In this document: positions 54,924-64,000 of the stretch, one piece after another
Position numbering within the stretch: position 1 is the stretch's first letter
Layout of the letters: every line of letters starts with the position of its first letter
DNA from: Tenacibaculum tangerinum
GTDB taxonomy: Bacteria > Bacteroidota > Bacteroidia > Flavobacteriales > Flavobacteriaceae
DNA length: 64,000 nucleotides
Direction of reading: 5' to 3'
Assembly: GCF_029853675.1 (NCBI RefSeq)
Contig: NZ_CP122539.1
Location: 2,623,001-2,687,000 of the forward strand
Program-made: the position numbers and the translations under genes
Notes under the pieces: generated by a model
What the model was told of the DNA's origin: nothing
Database searches by the model: none
Seen by the model: only the letters and a program-made list of their open reading frames with translations

Positions 54924-55964
54924 TTACGGCGCTGGATTTGGAATTGCCTTGTGTACTTCTTCTACCTCAGCTAAAATGTCTTCTGACAATTCAACATGAA
55001 TTGAGTTGATGTTTTCTTTTAGTTGACTCATCTTAGTCGCTCCAATAATATTACTGGTTACAAATGGCAACTGGTTAATATAAGCCAACGATAATTCTGT
55101 TAAGGTCAAACCGTATGTAGTTGCTATTTTTTGATACGCTAAAACCGCTCTTTCTGAACCTTCGTTTTTATACCTAGCTATAAACCTCGGAAATAAGGTC
55201 CCTCTTGCGCCTTCTGGGGCGTTGCCATCTATATATTTTCCTGTTAATACTCCTTGTGCTAACGGAGAGTAGGCTAACAGTCCAATATTTTCTCTCATCG
55301 AAACCTCACTCATTCCTACTTCATATCCTCTGTGAATTAATGAGTAGGAATTCTGAATGGTAACCATTCTAGGTAAACCGTGTTGTTCGGCTGTTTGCAA
55401 GTATTTCATTGTTCCCCAAGGCGTCTCGTTCGATAAGCCTACGTGTTTTATCTTTCCTTGTTTTATAAAATCGTTCAAGGTTTCTAAAATCTCTACATGA
55501 TTTTCTGCTTCTTGGTCAGAGGTTTTATAGGGATAATCACGTACTCCGAAGCAATTTACACCACGATTTGGCCAATGCAATTGGTACAAATCAATATAAT
55601 CGGTTTGTAAGCGTTGTAAGCTCCCCTCAATCGCTTCTGCTATATTTTTTTTATTGAGTCCACCTGCTCTTATATGTGCTGTATAATCACCTCCCCCAGC
55701 TATTTTAGAAGCCAATACTACTTTATCTCTGTTTCCTGTTTTTTTAAACCAAGAACCTATAATTTTTTCGGTAGCTCCGTATGTTTCTGGTGTTGCTGGT
55801 ACCGAATATAATTCAGCAGTATCAAAAAAGTTTACCCCTTGTTCTAACGCATAATCCATTTGTTCGTGACCTTCCGCCTCGGTATTTTGTCGCCCCCAAG
55901 TCATAGTTCCTAAGCAAATTTTTGAAACTTTTATATCGGTATTGGGTAATGTGGTGTATTTCAT
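54924..55964 (-). CDS. aldo/keto reductase (Tas-like)
   Basis: The 346-residue NADPH-dependent oxidoreductase keeps the catalytic Asp and Tyr in FFDTAELYSVP, the Lys in VVLASKIAG and the His in YQLHWPNRG. MKYTTLPNTDIKVSKICLGTM and the insertion GVNCFGVRDYPYK place it near E. coli Tas. Substrate unknown. Transcribed alone toward the terminator. Confidence 0.9.
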   Translation of the reverse strand: MKYTTLPNTDIKVSKICLGTMTWGRQNTEAEGHEQMDYALEQGVNFFDTAELYSVPATPETYGATEKIIGSWFKKTGNRDKVVLASKIAGGGDYTAHIRAGGLNKKNIAEAIEGSLQRLQTDYIDLYQLHWPNRGVNCFGVRDYPYKTSDQEAENHVEILETLNDFIKQGKIKHVGLSNETPWGTMKYLQTAEQHGLPRMVTIQNSYSLIHRGYEVGMSEVSMRENIGLLAYSPLAQGVLTGKYIDGNAPEGARGTLFPRFIARYKNEGSERAVLAYQKIATTYGLTLTELSLAYINQLPFVTSNIIGATKMSQLKENINSIHVELSEDILAEVEEVHKAIPNPAP

Positions 55965-56048
55965 CTTATCTTGTAGTTTAACTGTTGAATCGTGAAATTA
56001 TTTACATGGTAATCCAATACACATTTCAACTATTACACGTTTAAACTT

Positions 56049-57236
56049 TTATTTTAAAATGGCTTCAATTCCTGGTAAGGTTTGTCCTTCTAGCATTTCT
56101 AACATGGCTCCTCCTCCGGTAGACACATAACTCACTTTATCGGCAAATCCGAATTGTTTTACTGCAGCAACTGAATCTCCTCCACCTACTAACGAAAACG
56201 CTCCGTTTTTAGTCGCTTCTGCAATGGCATTTCCTAAACCGATGGTTCCTTGTGCAAATTTTTCCATTTCAAAAACACCTAAGGGTCCGTTCCATAAAAT
56301 AGTTTTCGATTTTGCGATAACTTCAGCAAATTTTTCACCAGTTTTAGGTCCGCAATCTAGTCCCATCCATCCATCAGGAATTTCATTAGTAGCTACTACT
56401 TGCGTAGTTGCATCGTTTGAAAAAGCATCGGCGATAACCGCATCTACTGGTAAATGAATTTCTGTTTGATGTTCTTTTGCTTTGGATAAAATTTCCAAGG
56501 CTAGGTCTAATTTATCGTCTTCTACGAGTGAGTTTCCTATTTTTCCTCCTAAAGCTTTAATAAATGTAAACGTCATTCCACCACCAACAATAATATGATC
56601 TACTTTTTCAATAATATTTTCAATCACCCCTATTTTAGACGATACTTTTGCGCCTCCTAAAATAGCGGTTACTGGTTTTTCTGAATTATTTAATACTTTG
56701 TCAATACTTTCAATTTCTGTTGCTAATAGTTTTCCGAAGCATTTATTTTCTGGAAAAAATTGTGCAATTACTGCCGTCGAAGCGTGCGCTCTGTGAGCCG
56801 TACCAAAGGCGTCGTTTACATATACATCTCCCCATTTCGACAATTGTTCTGCAAAAGAAACGTCTCCTGCTTTTTCTTCTGGGTAAAATCGTAAGTTTTC
56901 TAATAATAACACCTCTCCGCTTTTTAAATTGGCTACTGCTTCTTCAACAGTTGTGCCTATACAATCATTTACAAATTTTACTTGTACACCTAATACTTGA
57001 GTTACTTTACGAACAATATGACCTAACGAGAACTGATCTTCCTTTCCTTTTGGACGCCCTAAGTGCGACATTAAAACACAGCTTCCTCCATCTTCTAAAA
57101 CTTTTAAAATTGTTGGTTTCGCTGCTTGAATTCTGGTATCATCAGTTACTTCAAAAGCATTGTTTAAAGGCACGTTAAAATCTACACGGATTAATGCTTT
57201 TTTGTTTTCAAAATTGAAATCGTTTAATGTTCTCAT
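56049..57236 (-). CDS. pgk: phosphoglycerate kinase
   Basis: The 395-residue glycolytic enzyme shows the substrate motifs [32 protein letters not shown] and the nucleotide motifs [22 protein letters not shown] and [13 protein letters not shown]. Length is normal. It has its own TAnnTTTG promoter. Confidence 0.98.
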   Translation of the reverse strand: MRTLNDFNFENKKALIRVDFNVPLNNAFEVTDDTRIQAAKPTILKVLEDGGSCVLMSHLGRPKGKEDQFSLGHIVRKVTQVLGVQVKFVNDCIGTTVEEAVANLKSGEVLLLENLRFYPEEKAGDVSFAEQLSKWGDVYVNDAFGTAHRAHASTAVIAQFFPENKCFGKLLATEIESIDKVLNNSEKPVTAILGGAKVSSKIGVIENIIEKVDHIIVGGGMTFTFIKALGGKIGNSLVEDDKLDLALEILSKAKEHQTEIHLPVDAVIADAFSNDATTQVVATNEIPDGWMGLDCGPKTGEKFAEVIAKSKTILWNGPLGVFEMEKFAQGTIGLGNAIAEATKNGAFSLVGGGDSVAAVKQFGFADKVSYVSTGGGAMLEMLEGQTLPGIEAILK

Positions 57237-57266
57237 ATTACGTATCTTCTTTGTTTCTTAAAAAAA

Positions 57267-57274
57267 CAAAAATA
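57267..57274 (-). promoter_or_regulatory. promoter -7 box of pgk
   Basis: The minus strand reads TATTTTTG, 30 bp before the start codon. Confidence 0.55.
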
Positions 57275-57319
57275 ATTATTTAAATCTGATTGAACCTATT
57301 CTTTTTCAGCTTTCAATCT

Positions 57320-57327
57320 TATATTTG
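57320..57327 (+). promoter_or_regulatory. promoter -7 box of moaE
   Basis: TATATTTG lies 18 bp before the ATG at 57346 and covers the TTG at 57325, which excludes that TTG as start. Confidence 0.6.
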
Positions 57328-57345
57328 CGAAACGTACTTATTCTT

Positions 57346-57768
57346 ATGAAAACAAGCTGTATAAAAATAACCTCAGAGAAACTCAATTTACAAGAGTGCT
57401 ACGATTTTGTAGCCGATCCTTCTTGTGGCGGAATTGCTGTCTTTGTAGGTACTGTAAGGAATTCTACAAAAAATAAAGAGGTTACTCAACTCGATTTTTC
57501 TACTTACAAACCTATGGCAATGAAGGAAATGCAAAAAATTGCGACTGCCGCTTTAGAAAAATTTGGGGTGACAAAAATTGCGATTCATCATGCTGAAGGT
57601 TTGTTGGCTATTGGCGATATTCCAGTAATTATTACCGTTTCTTCTCCCCACAGAAAAGCTGCTTTTGAAGCTTGCCAGTTTGCTATTGACACGTTAAAAG
57701 AAACCGTTCCTATTTGGAAAAAAGAGTTTTTTGAAGATGGTGAGGTGTGGGTAAATGCACATCCTTAA
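57346..57768 (+). CDS. moaE: molybdopterin synthase catalytic subunit
   Basis: The 140-residue protein has the MoaE motifs: GGIAVFVGTVRN, FSTYKPMAMKEMQKIA, HHAEGLLAIGDIPVIITVSS, HRKAAFEACQFAIDTLK and the lysines in PIWKKEFFEDGEVWV. It inserts sulfur from MoaD into precursor Z. moaD is at 44401-44643; no other molybdenum-cofactor gene is in the window. Confidence 0.95.
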   Translation: MKTSCIKITSEKLNLQECYDFVADPSCGGIAVFVGTVRNSTKNKEVTQLDFSTYKPMAMKEMQKIATAALEKFGVTKIAIHHAEGLLAIGDIPVIITVSSPHRKAAFEACQFAIDTLKETVPIWKKEFFEDGEVWVNAHP

Positions 57769-57795
57769 AAGCTACATTATACACATGAACTTAAA

Positions 57796-59394
57796 TTATT
57801 CAATGACAAATATTTCTGGTTGAACCCAGTTGGCTCTTAGCTTATACACTGCTTCTGAATAAATTAACTTTTCTGGTTGTTGTTGTTTTAAGAAATTGCC
57901 CGTATCCCATTGACCATTGTTATTTACATCGATAATAGCTCTCACATTGTACTCTTGGGGTTCTAACAACGTAAACTCTATTTTTTTAGAAGTAGTATTT
58001 ACATACCTCTTTTCTAACACTTTATCTCTACTTATTAGCTCGATAATAACAGGGTGTTTGGTCTTGTTTTGAACGTCTAATATAATGCTTCCGTAATCTT
58101 CAACTGTACGTGTTGTAAACTTGTAATCTAAACTATCGTTAGTGATTTCATAAACATCGGTTATTGCTTTAGGAACCGCTTTAAAAAAGTACCCATATTT
58201 GGGTTTCTTTTCAAACAAAACTGCTAATTTATTAATGGCTTGTTTTTTCATTTCAAAATCAACAGCTACAGTATCTGTATCTATCAATGAAAATTTCGAT
58301 TTATCAAAAGAAACTATCGGATTATTTGTTTTAATAAACAGCGTGTCTTTTAGGTTTAAAACTCCATTTACACTTGATGTTACGGATAAGGAGTCTATCT
58401 TTTCTTTACGCAACTTTACCGTTATGGTATCTTTAAAATTTTGATTATGAACTACAAACCTCAATGAGTCTCTCTCGATAGGTGTAAACCAATAATTGAG
58501 CGTGTCTTTATCGGTCTCGAATTGTGTAAATGACTTAAAGTCTTTAGGAACTTCAGATAACAATTCGACATTCATATCTTCTTGATATCCTTGATAACCA
58601 AATTGAATCTTTCCTTTTGAAACTTCTTTTCCTCTCTTAAATTCATAGGGTTGAGTTTCCTTGAAAAAACGAATAGGATCGATTACTATAGTATCTTTTG
58701 GTAATGTAATGGTATCTTTTACAAAACCTATTTTATCGGTTTTACTATTAAAAATATAATCACTAGCTGGTTCTTTTAAAGCGAGCATTAGGTATTTTCC
58801 TTCTCGTAAGTTGCTAAATTCAAAATTTGTAGAATCTAACGTACTGGTTACATAGTTTGGTTTTTGTTTAAAAATAACTGAATCGTTGTAAGTACTATCT
58901 ATCTTGTACAATAGCACACTTACTTCTTTTACTTTATCTTTACCGAAAGCATCGGCTACTGTTCCTTTAATTTTTAAAGAATCTATATAGTCTCCTGTTG
59001 AAAACACATATTTAAAGCTTTCTAATTTATTGTTTTCGTTATTGTCTTGTACAGCATTTCCGAAATTAAATGTATACGTGGTATTTGGTCTTAACGTGTC
59101 TATTATTTTTATGTTGATGAATTTACTAGGTGTGCCTTGCGGTGTAATTAAAGGTGGGTTTTTCATTGGAGGAGAAATCACCAACTGCTTTTGTAAGTCT
59201 TTTAACACTACATATTCATCGAAATAAATACGAATATTATCGTCATCAAAATGAATGGTTTCGTAGGGTGGATTTGCGGTAACCATGATGGGTGCTGTTT
59301 CATCTTTCGGTCCTCCTTCTGGTCGTCCTTTCCGAGCACAGTTACTTAAAACGAAAGCAAAGAAAGTAAGTAAAATAAGGTATTTATTTTTCAC
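57796..59394 (-). CDS. Ig-like domain lipoprotein
   Basis: The 532-residue protein starts with GTG and a lipoprotein signal (LSNC, Cys19), then RKGRPEGGPKDETAPIMVTA, the opening of a Bacteroidota family with an SbsA-type Ig-like domain (about 25-130). A second part (130-500) is a chain of beta-domains with repeated D-T-x-x-L strings. It ends in NNNGQWDTGNFLKQQQPEK and PEIFVIE. A surface or periplasmic structural role is likely. A TACTTTTG box lies on the minus strand at 59420-59427. Confidence 0.8.
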   Translation of the reverse strand: MKNKYLILLTFFAFVLSNCARKGRPEGGPKDETAPIMVTANPPYETIHFDDDNIRIYFDEYVVLKDLQKQLVISPPMKNPPLITPQGTPSKFINIKIIDTLRPNTTYTFNFGNAVQDNNENNKLESFKYVFSTGDYIDSLKIKGTVADAFGKDKVKEVSVLLYKIDSTYNDSVIFKQKPNYVTSTLDSTNFEFSNLREGKYLMLALKEPASDYIFNSKTDKIGFVKDTITLPKDTIVIDPIRFFKETQPYEFKRGKEVSKGKIQFGYQGYQEDMNVELLSEVPKDFKSFTQFETDKDTLNYWFTPIERDSLRFVVHNQNFKDTITVKLRKEKIDSLSVTSSVNGVLNLKDTLFIKTNNPIVSFDKSKFSLIDTDTVAVDFEMKKQAINKLAVLFEKKPKYGYFFKAVPKAITDVYEITNDSLDYKFTTRTVEDYGSIILDVQNKTKHPVIIELISRDKVLEKRYVNTTSKKIEFTLLEPQEYNVRAIIDVNNNGQWDTGNFLKQQQPEKLIYSEAVYKLRANWVQPEIFVIE

Positions 59395-59447
59395 AAAACA
59401 ATGGTTTAGAATCCAATTTCAAAAGTAGTAAATTAAGATGGATTGTA

Positions 59448-60140
59448 TTAATTTTTCTGTGTGTAAGCCATCGCAGCAATACTTATTGTTATGTTTTTTG
59501 TTTTTAACAGTTCGGTAGCACATGCCTCTAAGGTCGCCCCTGTAGTAATTACATCATCGATAAGTAATACATGTTTGTTTTCAAAAATTAGGGTATTGGT
59601 AAGTTTAAATTTTGTATTGCTATTAGAAAAGCGTTCAAAACGCTGTTGTTGTGTTTGTGTTGTAGTAAAAGAGGTTCTGATAAGGATGTTTGGTTTATAT
59701 TCAATTTGCAACACATCACCTAGCTTTTTACCAAACATGGTTAGTTGATTGTAGCCTCTTTTTTTGAGCTTTTGGATATACAATGGTACTGGAACAATAT
59801 AATCTACATCAGTAAATATACCTAACGATTTTAACGTTTCACCAAACCATTCGGCTACAAATATTCCTATTTCTGGTTGGTTTTTATATTTTAATTCATG
59901 TATGAGCTTTTGGGCAATCCCTTCTTTTTGATACAAAAGAAACGCTCTTACATTTTGGACAGGTATTTTTCCGTAAAAATTTGACATTAATGTAACATTT
60001 GTGTGCTCATTGTCATTTATAATTGGCAAGTCATTCTTACAAATAGTACATAAGTGTTTTTCATTTTGTAGTAATACTGCTTCGCAGTTTATACATATAT
60101 TGGGGTAAAATAAATAGAATATATCTTTTAAGGCTTTCAT
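59448..60140 (-). CDS. ComF family phosphoribosyltransferase-like protein
   Basis: I use the start MKALKDIFYLFYPNICINC (230 residues); eleven extra residues upstream look non-native. The head has a zinc-finger-like C-x2-C pair (CINCEAVLL and CTICKNDLP), the core has PVPLYIQKLKKRGYNQ and the PRPP loop VLLIDDVITTGATLEACATE. ComF relatives act in DNA uptake in competent bacteria, but many have no proven role. Confidence 0.9.
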   Translation of the reverse strand: MKALKDIFYLFYPNICINCEAVLLQNEKHLCTICKNDLPIINDNEHTNVTLMSNFYGKIPVQNVRAFLLYQKEGIAQKLIHELKYKNQPEIGIFVAEWFGETLKSLGIFTDVDYIVPVPLYIQKLKKRGYNQLTMFGKKLGDVLQIEYKPNILIRTSFTTTQTQQQRFERFSNSNTKFKLTNTLIFENKHVLLIDDVITTGATLEACATELLKTKNITISIAAMAYTQKN

Positions 60141-60715
60141 CTTTACTAGCATTTTTTGTAGAGAAAGATACAAAAAAACAACACAGCGTCGTCTTTTGGG
60201 TAAAAGTTTAATTTTTCTAAGAATCTATAAAACATCGGGTATGGTAATTCCTATTTCTAGGTACTTAGTTGTTAAAATGTTAAAGTAAATTGATTCTTAC
60301 AACTGCTGAAGTAATTATAGAGTAGGAGCTGAAAACGGAGCTATAGCATAATACCTGTTTAAGAAAAAGTCCGTTCAATTAATTGTTTTAAAAGCATTGG
60401 TAGAGGCTATTAAAGCTCAAATAGAAAAATTAGGATACACTAAAGCTGATTATATCGTTTCTAGTCTTTAATAATTATTCCAAAAGGAGTATCATACTCA
60501 ATTCTTATAAGTTGCAATGATTCTTTAAACTATAACGACGACTTTATTCAATATGAATACCGTTCTATTTACTATAAAAAATTAAGAAAAGCATTGGTTA
60601 ATATTATTAGATTGGGTTTGAATCATTAAATTTTTACTACTGCATTTATTTATAAGTGTGTTAAAATAAATAGTATATTAGCACAGAGCACAATCTTTCA
60701 TTATAATCCCCTAAG
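60141..60715. other. 575-bp intergenic region with a possible gene remnant
   Basis: A 39-codon open stretch at 60352-60471 reads QLIVLKALVEAIKAQIEKLG and ends YTKADYIVSSL, protein-like in composition but without a start or recognisable family. The rest is AT-rich without clear signals. Confidence 0.3.
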
Positions 60716-61616
60716 ATGGTAACTGCCTCGAAAACAAAAAATAATGGCTTTATTGCCTTTTTAGTTCTACTAATACTGCTTATAAGCTTTTTGTCTTATC
60801 AAAATGCACGCGATTACTCAGAACTTAAAGCTTTTTTTGAGCTTGAAAAAAAAGAAATGGAAGATGAGTTAACCAATATCATTAAAGATTATAAAGAAGC
60901 AGATTATAGAAAAAATGAATATTCTTCACAATTAAAAGATCAGCTTGGCAAAATAACGTCACTCAGAGATTCTGTTACAAACTTAAAAGAATCTGATTAC
61001 AAACTAATTAGACACTACAGAGAAAAAATTAGAATTCTTGTTGAAAGAAATAAAAAACTTTTCAATCAAATAAATCATTTAAACACTATAAACAATGAGC
61101 TCATATCAAAAAACGATAGTGTTAAGCAAATGTTAGCTACTCAAGAAAAGGAAAATACAAAACTCGAAAATATAAATAGACACTTAAATAAGAAACAACA
61201 AGCTTTAAAAGAAAAAATAGCTACAGCCGAAATAATTAAAATATCACCTATTAAGTTTGAAGCTATGAAAAAAGAAGAAATGGAGCGTTTACCTCCACTT
61301 ATCGAGCGAATAGAGTAAATGCTTTTAAAGTCGAGTTTAATTTATTAGAAAATAAAATAACTACCCCAGGAACTAAAGAAATTTATATTCAAATAACAGA
61401 TAAAGATAAAAATGTCGTTTCACCTCTAAAGCAAGTAACCTTGAGAGACAATAAAAAAATATGGTGTAGTGATGTTTTAACCACAGAATATAACAACCAA
61501 CAATTGTCTGTAGTATCATTTGTTGATGTAGATAAAAAAATGAAATCAGGAATATATTATGTAAACACTTTTGTAAATGGAAATCATACAGGTAAAAAAT
61601 TCATAACCTTAAAATA
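60716..61616 (+). pseudogene. membrane-anchored coiled-coil protein, frameshifted in an A6 run
   Basis: The N-terminal frame (200 codons to 61318) has one membrane helix (FIAFLVLLILLISFLSY) and a long coiled coil. Its last codons from MKKEEMERLPPL do not match the paralogue at 61666-62544. If one A is added to the run 61268-61273, the frame reads MKKRRNGAFTSTYRANRVNA and then FKVEFNLLENKITTPGTKEI to 61616, which aligns along its length with the paralogue's MKERSSGKLTSTSRSNRTDA and FRINFDLLENPITT. So this is one gene of about 300 codons with a one-base loss. Function unknown. Confidence 0.85.
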
Positions 61617-61665
61617 ACAATCAACTTTAAAACAAAAACTAACCTACACAATCCCCCCTTAAATT

Positions 61666-62544
61666 ATGAACAATCAAAAAAAGAAGAACATTTTAATAAT
61701 CATATTAGCTATTTTAGCTGTTTTCTTATTCTTTTACTCCTTTCAAAAATCAAGCGAAAACCAAAACCTTCAAAAAATTTTCTCAGAAGAAAAAATGGAG
61801 TTACAACAAGATCTTGACGAAATAATTAAAGATTATACTGATGTTATTGTTAGAAAAAAACGTTTGGCAGACAGACTAAGTATTGAATTGAAAAAAATGG
61901 AGAGTTTAAGAGACTCGATAAAAGACTTGAAATCTGATAATTATACACTAATAAGAAAATACCGAAGAAAAATTAGAAGTTTAGAAAGAGAAAACAAAAA
62001 GCTTTTTATCAGAGTAGATTCTTTGAATACTGTCAACGAAGCGTTGACACAAGAAAATGTAATCACCAACGAAATACTGCAACAAAAAGACAGCATTAAT
62101 CAAACCTTAGCAGAAAAAAACAAAGAGCTCAAGGCAAAGGTAGCTGTTGGGGGAATTATTAAAACAAGCCCTGTAAGAGTAGTCGCAATGAAAGAACGAA
62201 GTAGTGGTAAACTAACATCTACAAGCAGGTCAAATAGAACGGATGCTTTTAGAATTAATTTTGATTTATTAGAGAACCCAATCACTACTGCAGGTGAAAA
62301 ACTTGTGTTCATCCAAATTATTGATGAAAATAAAAAGGTAGTAGCTGCCAAAGGAAAAACGAACTTAAAAAACGGACAAAAAATTCAGTACACCGACTCT
62401 CTTGAAGTTAACTACAACAACAATCGCCTAAGCCTTGTTTCTTTAGTACTTGTTAACAGAGATGATATTAAAAAAGGAAAATATATTGTAAGTACTTTTG
62501 TAGATGGAGTGTACTCTGGAAATACCACTATAAAACTTAAGTAA
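61666..62544 (+). CDS. membrane-anchored coiled-coil protein, intact paralogue
   Basis: The 292-residue protein has a membrane helix at residues 8-26 (ILIIILAILAVFLFFYSF), a charged coiled coil (about 30-165) and a C-terminal beta-domain (DAFRINFDLLENPITTAGEK to GVYSGNTTIKLK). It follows its frameshifted relative by 49 bp, a tandem duplication. The form (short inside, helix, long coiled coil, small domain outside) suits an envelope spacer or scaffold. Function unknown. A terminator follows. Confidence 0.75.
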   Translation: MNNQKKKNILIIILAILAVFLFFYSFQKSSENQNLQKIFSEEKMELQQDLDEIIKDYTDVIVRKKRLADRLSIELKKMESLRDSIKDLKSDNYTLIRKYRRKIRSLERENKKLFIRVDSLNTVNEALTQENVITNEILQQKDSINQTLAEKNKELKAKVAVGGIIKTSPVRVVAMKERSSGKLTSTSRSNRTDAFRINFDLLENPITTAGEKLVFIQIIDENKKVVAAKGKTNLKNGQKIQYTDSLEVNYNNNRLSLVSLVLVNRDDIKKGKYIVSTFVDGVYSGNTTIKLK

Positions 62545-62570
62545 CAACCATTTTAAGGCAACTAATAAGA

Positions 62571-62607
62571 AAAAAAGTGAAGAGTTTAATTAATTCTTCA
62601 CTTTTTT
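62571..62607 (+). terminator. terminator after the coiled-coil paralogue
   Basis: Arms 62571-62583 and 62595-62607 (AAAAAAGTGAAGA and its complement) are perfect over 13 bp, with a T-run inside the right arm and beyond. Confidence 0.8.
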
Positions 62608-62641
62608 CTTTTTTACATACCCATAGTTCAAATCCTTATTT

Positions 62642-62649
62642 TATTTTTG
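62642..62649 (+). promoter_or_regulatory. promoter -7 box next to the glyS start
   Basis: TATTTTTG ends five bases before the glyS ATG, the same spacing and nearly the same bases (TATTTTTGC-AAC-ATG) as at panD (TATTTTTGC-AGC-ATG). Confidence 0.5.
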
Positions 62650-62653
62650 CAAC

Positions 62654-64000
62654 ATGGCAAAACAAGAAGATCAATTTAAAAAGGTATTATCACACGCAAA
62701 AGAATACGGTTATGTATTCCAATCATCTGAAATTTATGATGGTTTAAGTGCTGTGTATGATTACGCTCAAAACGGAGCAGAATTAAAGAAAAATATTCGT
62801 GATTATTGGTGGAAAGCAATGGTGCAAATGCACGAAAATATTGTGGGTATAGATGCTGCGATATTAATGCATCCTACTACTTGGAAGGCCTCAGGTCACG
62901 TTGATGCTTTCAACGACCCTCTCATAGATAATAAAGACTCAAAGAAACGTTACCGAGCTGATGTTTTAGTTGAAGATTACAGAGAAAAAATCAACGAAAA
63001 AATTCAAAAAGATATTACCAAAGCCAAAAAACGTTTTGGTGAAGCTTTTAATGAAGAAGAGTTTAGAAGTACAAATCCGAACGTGGTAAGACGTCAACAA
63101 CAAATTGACGAGATTACTGCTGAACTTAAAAGAGTTCAAGAAGAAAATGACTTGGAAGGTTTTAGAAATTTAATTGTAGATTTAGGCATTACCTGCCCTG
63201 TTTCGGGTTCTAAAAATTGGACAGAAGTTAAGCAATTTAACTTAATGTTCGGAACGCAACTAGGAGCTTCGGCAGACAGCTCAACATTAGTCTATTTACG
63301 TCCTGAAACAGCACAAGGTATTTTTGTCAACTTCCTAAACGTGCAAAAAACTGGACGCATGAAAATTCCTTTCGGAATTGCACAAACAGGAAAAGCGTTT
63401 CGTAACGAAATTGTAGCACGTCAATTTATTTTTAGAATGCGTGAATTTGAGCAAATGGAAATGCAATTTTTCGTAAAACCAGGTACGCAAAAAGAATGGT
63501 ATGAAAAATGGAAAGAAACTCGTTTAAAATGGCACTTATCTTTAGGAATGGGCGCCGATAACTATCGTTTTCACGACCACGACAAATTAGCTCACTATGC
63601 TGATGCTGCTGCCGATATTGAGTTTAATTTTCCTTTTGGATTTAAAGAATTAGAAGGTATACACTCTCGTACCGATTTCGATTTAAGTCAACATGAAAAA
63701 TTTTCTGGTAAAAAATTACAGTATTTCGATCACGAAGACAATACGAGCTATGTACCTTATGTAGTGGAAACTTCTATTGGTTTAGATAGAATGTTCTTGG
63801 CAGTTTTTTCTAATTCTTTACAAGAAGAAGCGTTAGAAAATGGCTCAACAAGAACCGTTTTAAAATTACCCGCAGTTTTAGCTCCAACCAAAGCCGCTAT
63901 TTTACCACTAGTTAAAAAAGATGGTTTACCAGAAATAGCTCGTAACATAGTAGACGATTTAAAATGGGATTTTAACGTTGTTTATGATGAAAAAGATGCT
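62654..64000 (+). CDS. glyS: glycine--tRNA ligase (class II, dimeric type), partial at the window end
   Basis: 449 codons are visible and the frame is open to the last base. The start MAKQEDQFKKVLSHAKEYGY and the motifs RDYWWKAMVQMHENIVG, LRPETAQGIFVNFLN, FGIAQTGKAFRNEI (motif 2) and ETSIGLDRMFLAVF (motif 3) belong to the alpha2 GlyRS found in Bacteroidota, Archaea and eukaryotes. Its C-terminal anticodon domain has just begun (TKAAILPLVKKDG). No frameshift is seen. Confidence 0.97.
   Translation, partial: MAKQEDQFKKVLSHAKEYGYVFQSSEIYDGLSAVYDYAQNGAELKKNIRDYWWKAMVQMHENIVGIDAAILMHPTTWKASGHVDAFNDPLIDNKDSKKRYRADVLVEDYREKINEKIQKDITKAKKRFGEAFNEEEFRSTNPNVVRRQQQIDEITAELKRVQEENDLEGFRNLIVDLGITCPVSGSKNWTEVKQFNLMFGTQLGASADSSTLVYLRPETAQGIFVNFLNVQKTGRMKIPFGIAQTGKAFRNEIVARQFIFRMREFEQMEMQFFVKPGTQKEWYEKWKETRLKWHLSLGMGADNYRFHDHDKLAHYADAAADIEFNFPFGFKELEGIHSRTDFDLSQHEKFSGKKLQYFDHEDNTSYVPYVVETSIGLDRMFLAVFSNSLQEEALENGSTRTVLKLPAVLAPTKAAILPLVKKDGLPEIARNIVDDLKWDFNVVYDEKDA

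Overview
The window comes from an AT-rich member of the Bacteroidota, most likely a marine Flavobacteriaceae of the Tenacibaculum/Polaribacter kind. The genus is a guess; the family rests on an SprE/PorW-type gliding and type IX secretion lipoprotein, a split ATP synthase operon without atpD and atpC, DUF4270, DUF5686 and TonB/CarboxypepD_reg proteins, and repeated use of the Bacteroidota -7 promoter box TAnnTTTG. No rRNA, tRNA or CRISPR was seen.

Layout. 1-8.7 kb: end of an ABC ATPase, sprE/porW, a bactofilin, two small AtpI-like membrane proteins, then atpB-E-F-H-A-G with hairpins after atpE and after atpA. 9-10 kb: a complete IS982-family element with perfect terminal repeats and a 6-bp target duplication. 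10.6-12.7 kb: a secreted M43 metalloprotease lipoprotein and a glycerophosphodiesterase. 13.1-15.6 kb: a compact ribosomal-peptide cluster of the grasp-with-spasm type (63-aa GG-leader precursor, ATP-grasp ligase, 73-aa protein, SPASM-only protein). 15.6-31.3 kb: mostly core genes (ClC transporter with CBS domains, aspS, pheS, gdhA, glmS with DUF4270 and a half glycogen synthase, panC, panD, a flippase-like membrane protein).

31.5-41.0 kb is the most unusual part, a polymorphic-toxin locus. A 639-aa carrier of unknown type is followed by a WHH nuclease toxin and a SUKH immunity gene. Behind them lies an array of headless toxin tips (EndoU and WHH types, several reduced to their last 33-48 codons), each followed by an immunity-type gene and closed by one of eight copies of a 65-90-bp repeat that carries a terminator hairpin. 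One silent EndoU tip carries a 160-bp copy (one mismatch) of the linker of the active toxin gene, and three immunity genes share a near-identical 3' part but differ at the 5' end. This looks like a store of exchangeable toxin/immunity cassettes. A decayed IS5-type element closes the region.

41.9-64 kb returns to chromosomal genes: DUF5686 protein, moaD, an S-adenosylhomocysteinase-like protein with a methyltransferase, a TonB receptor with recO, a CYTH protein, hemolysin III, an acyltransferase, trpS, an aldo/keto reductase, pgk, moaE, an Ig-like lipoprotein, a ComF-type protein, two coiled-coil paralogues and the start of glyS. Three genes (panC, the CYTH gene and the first coiled-coil gene) each carry what looks like a one-base loss in a run of A. 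This may be a sequencing artefact, decay, or genes rescued by slippage.
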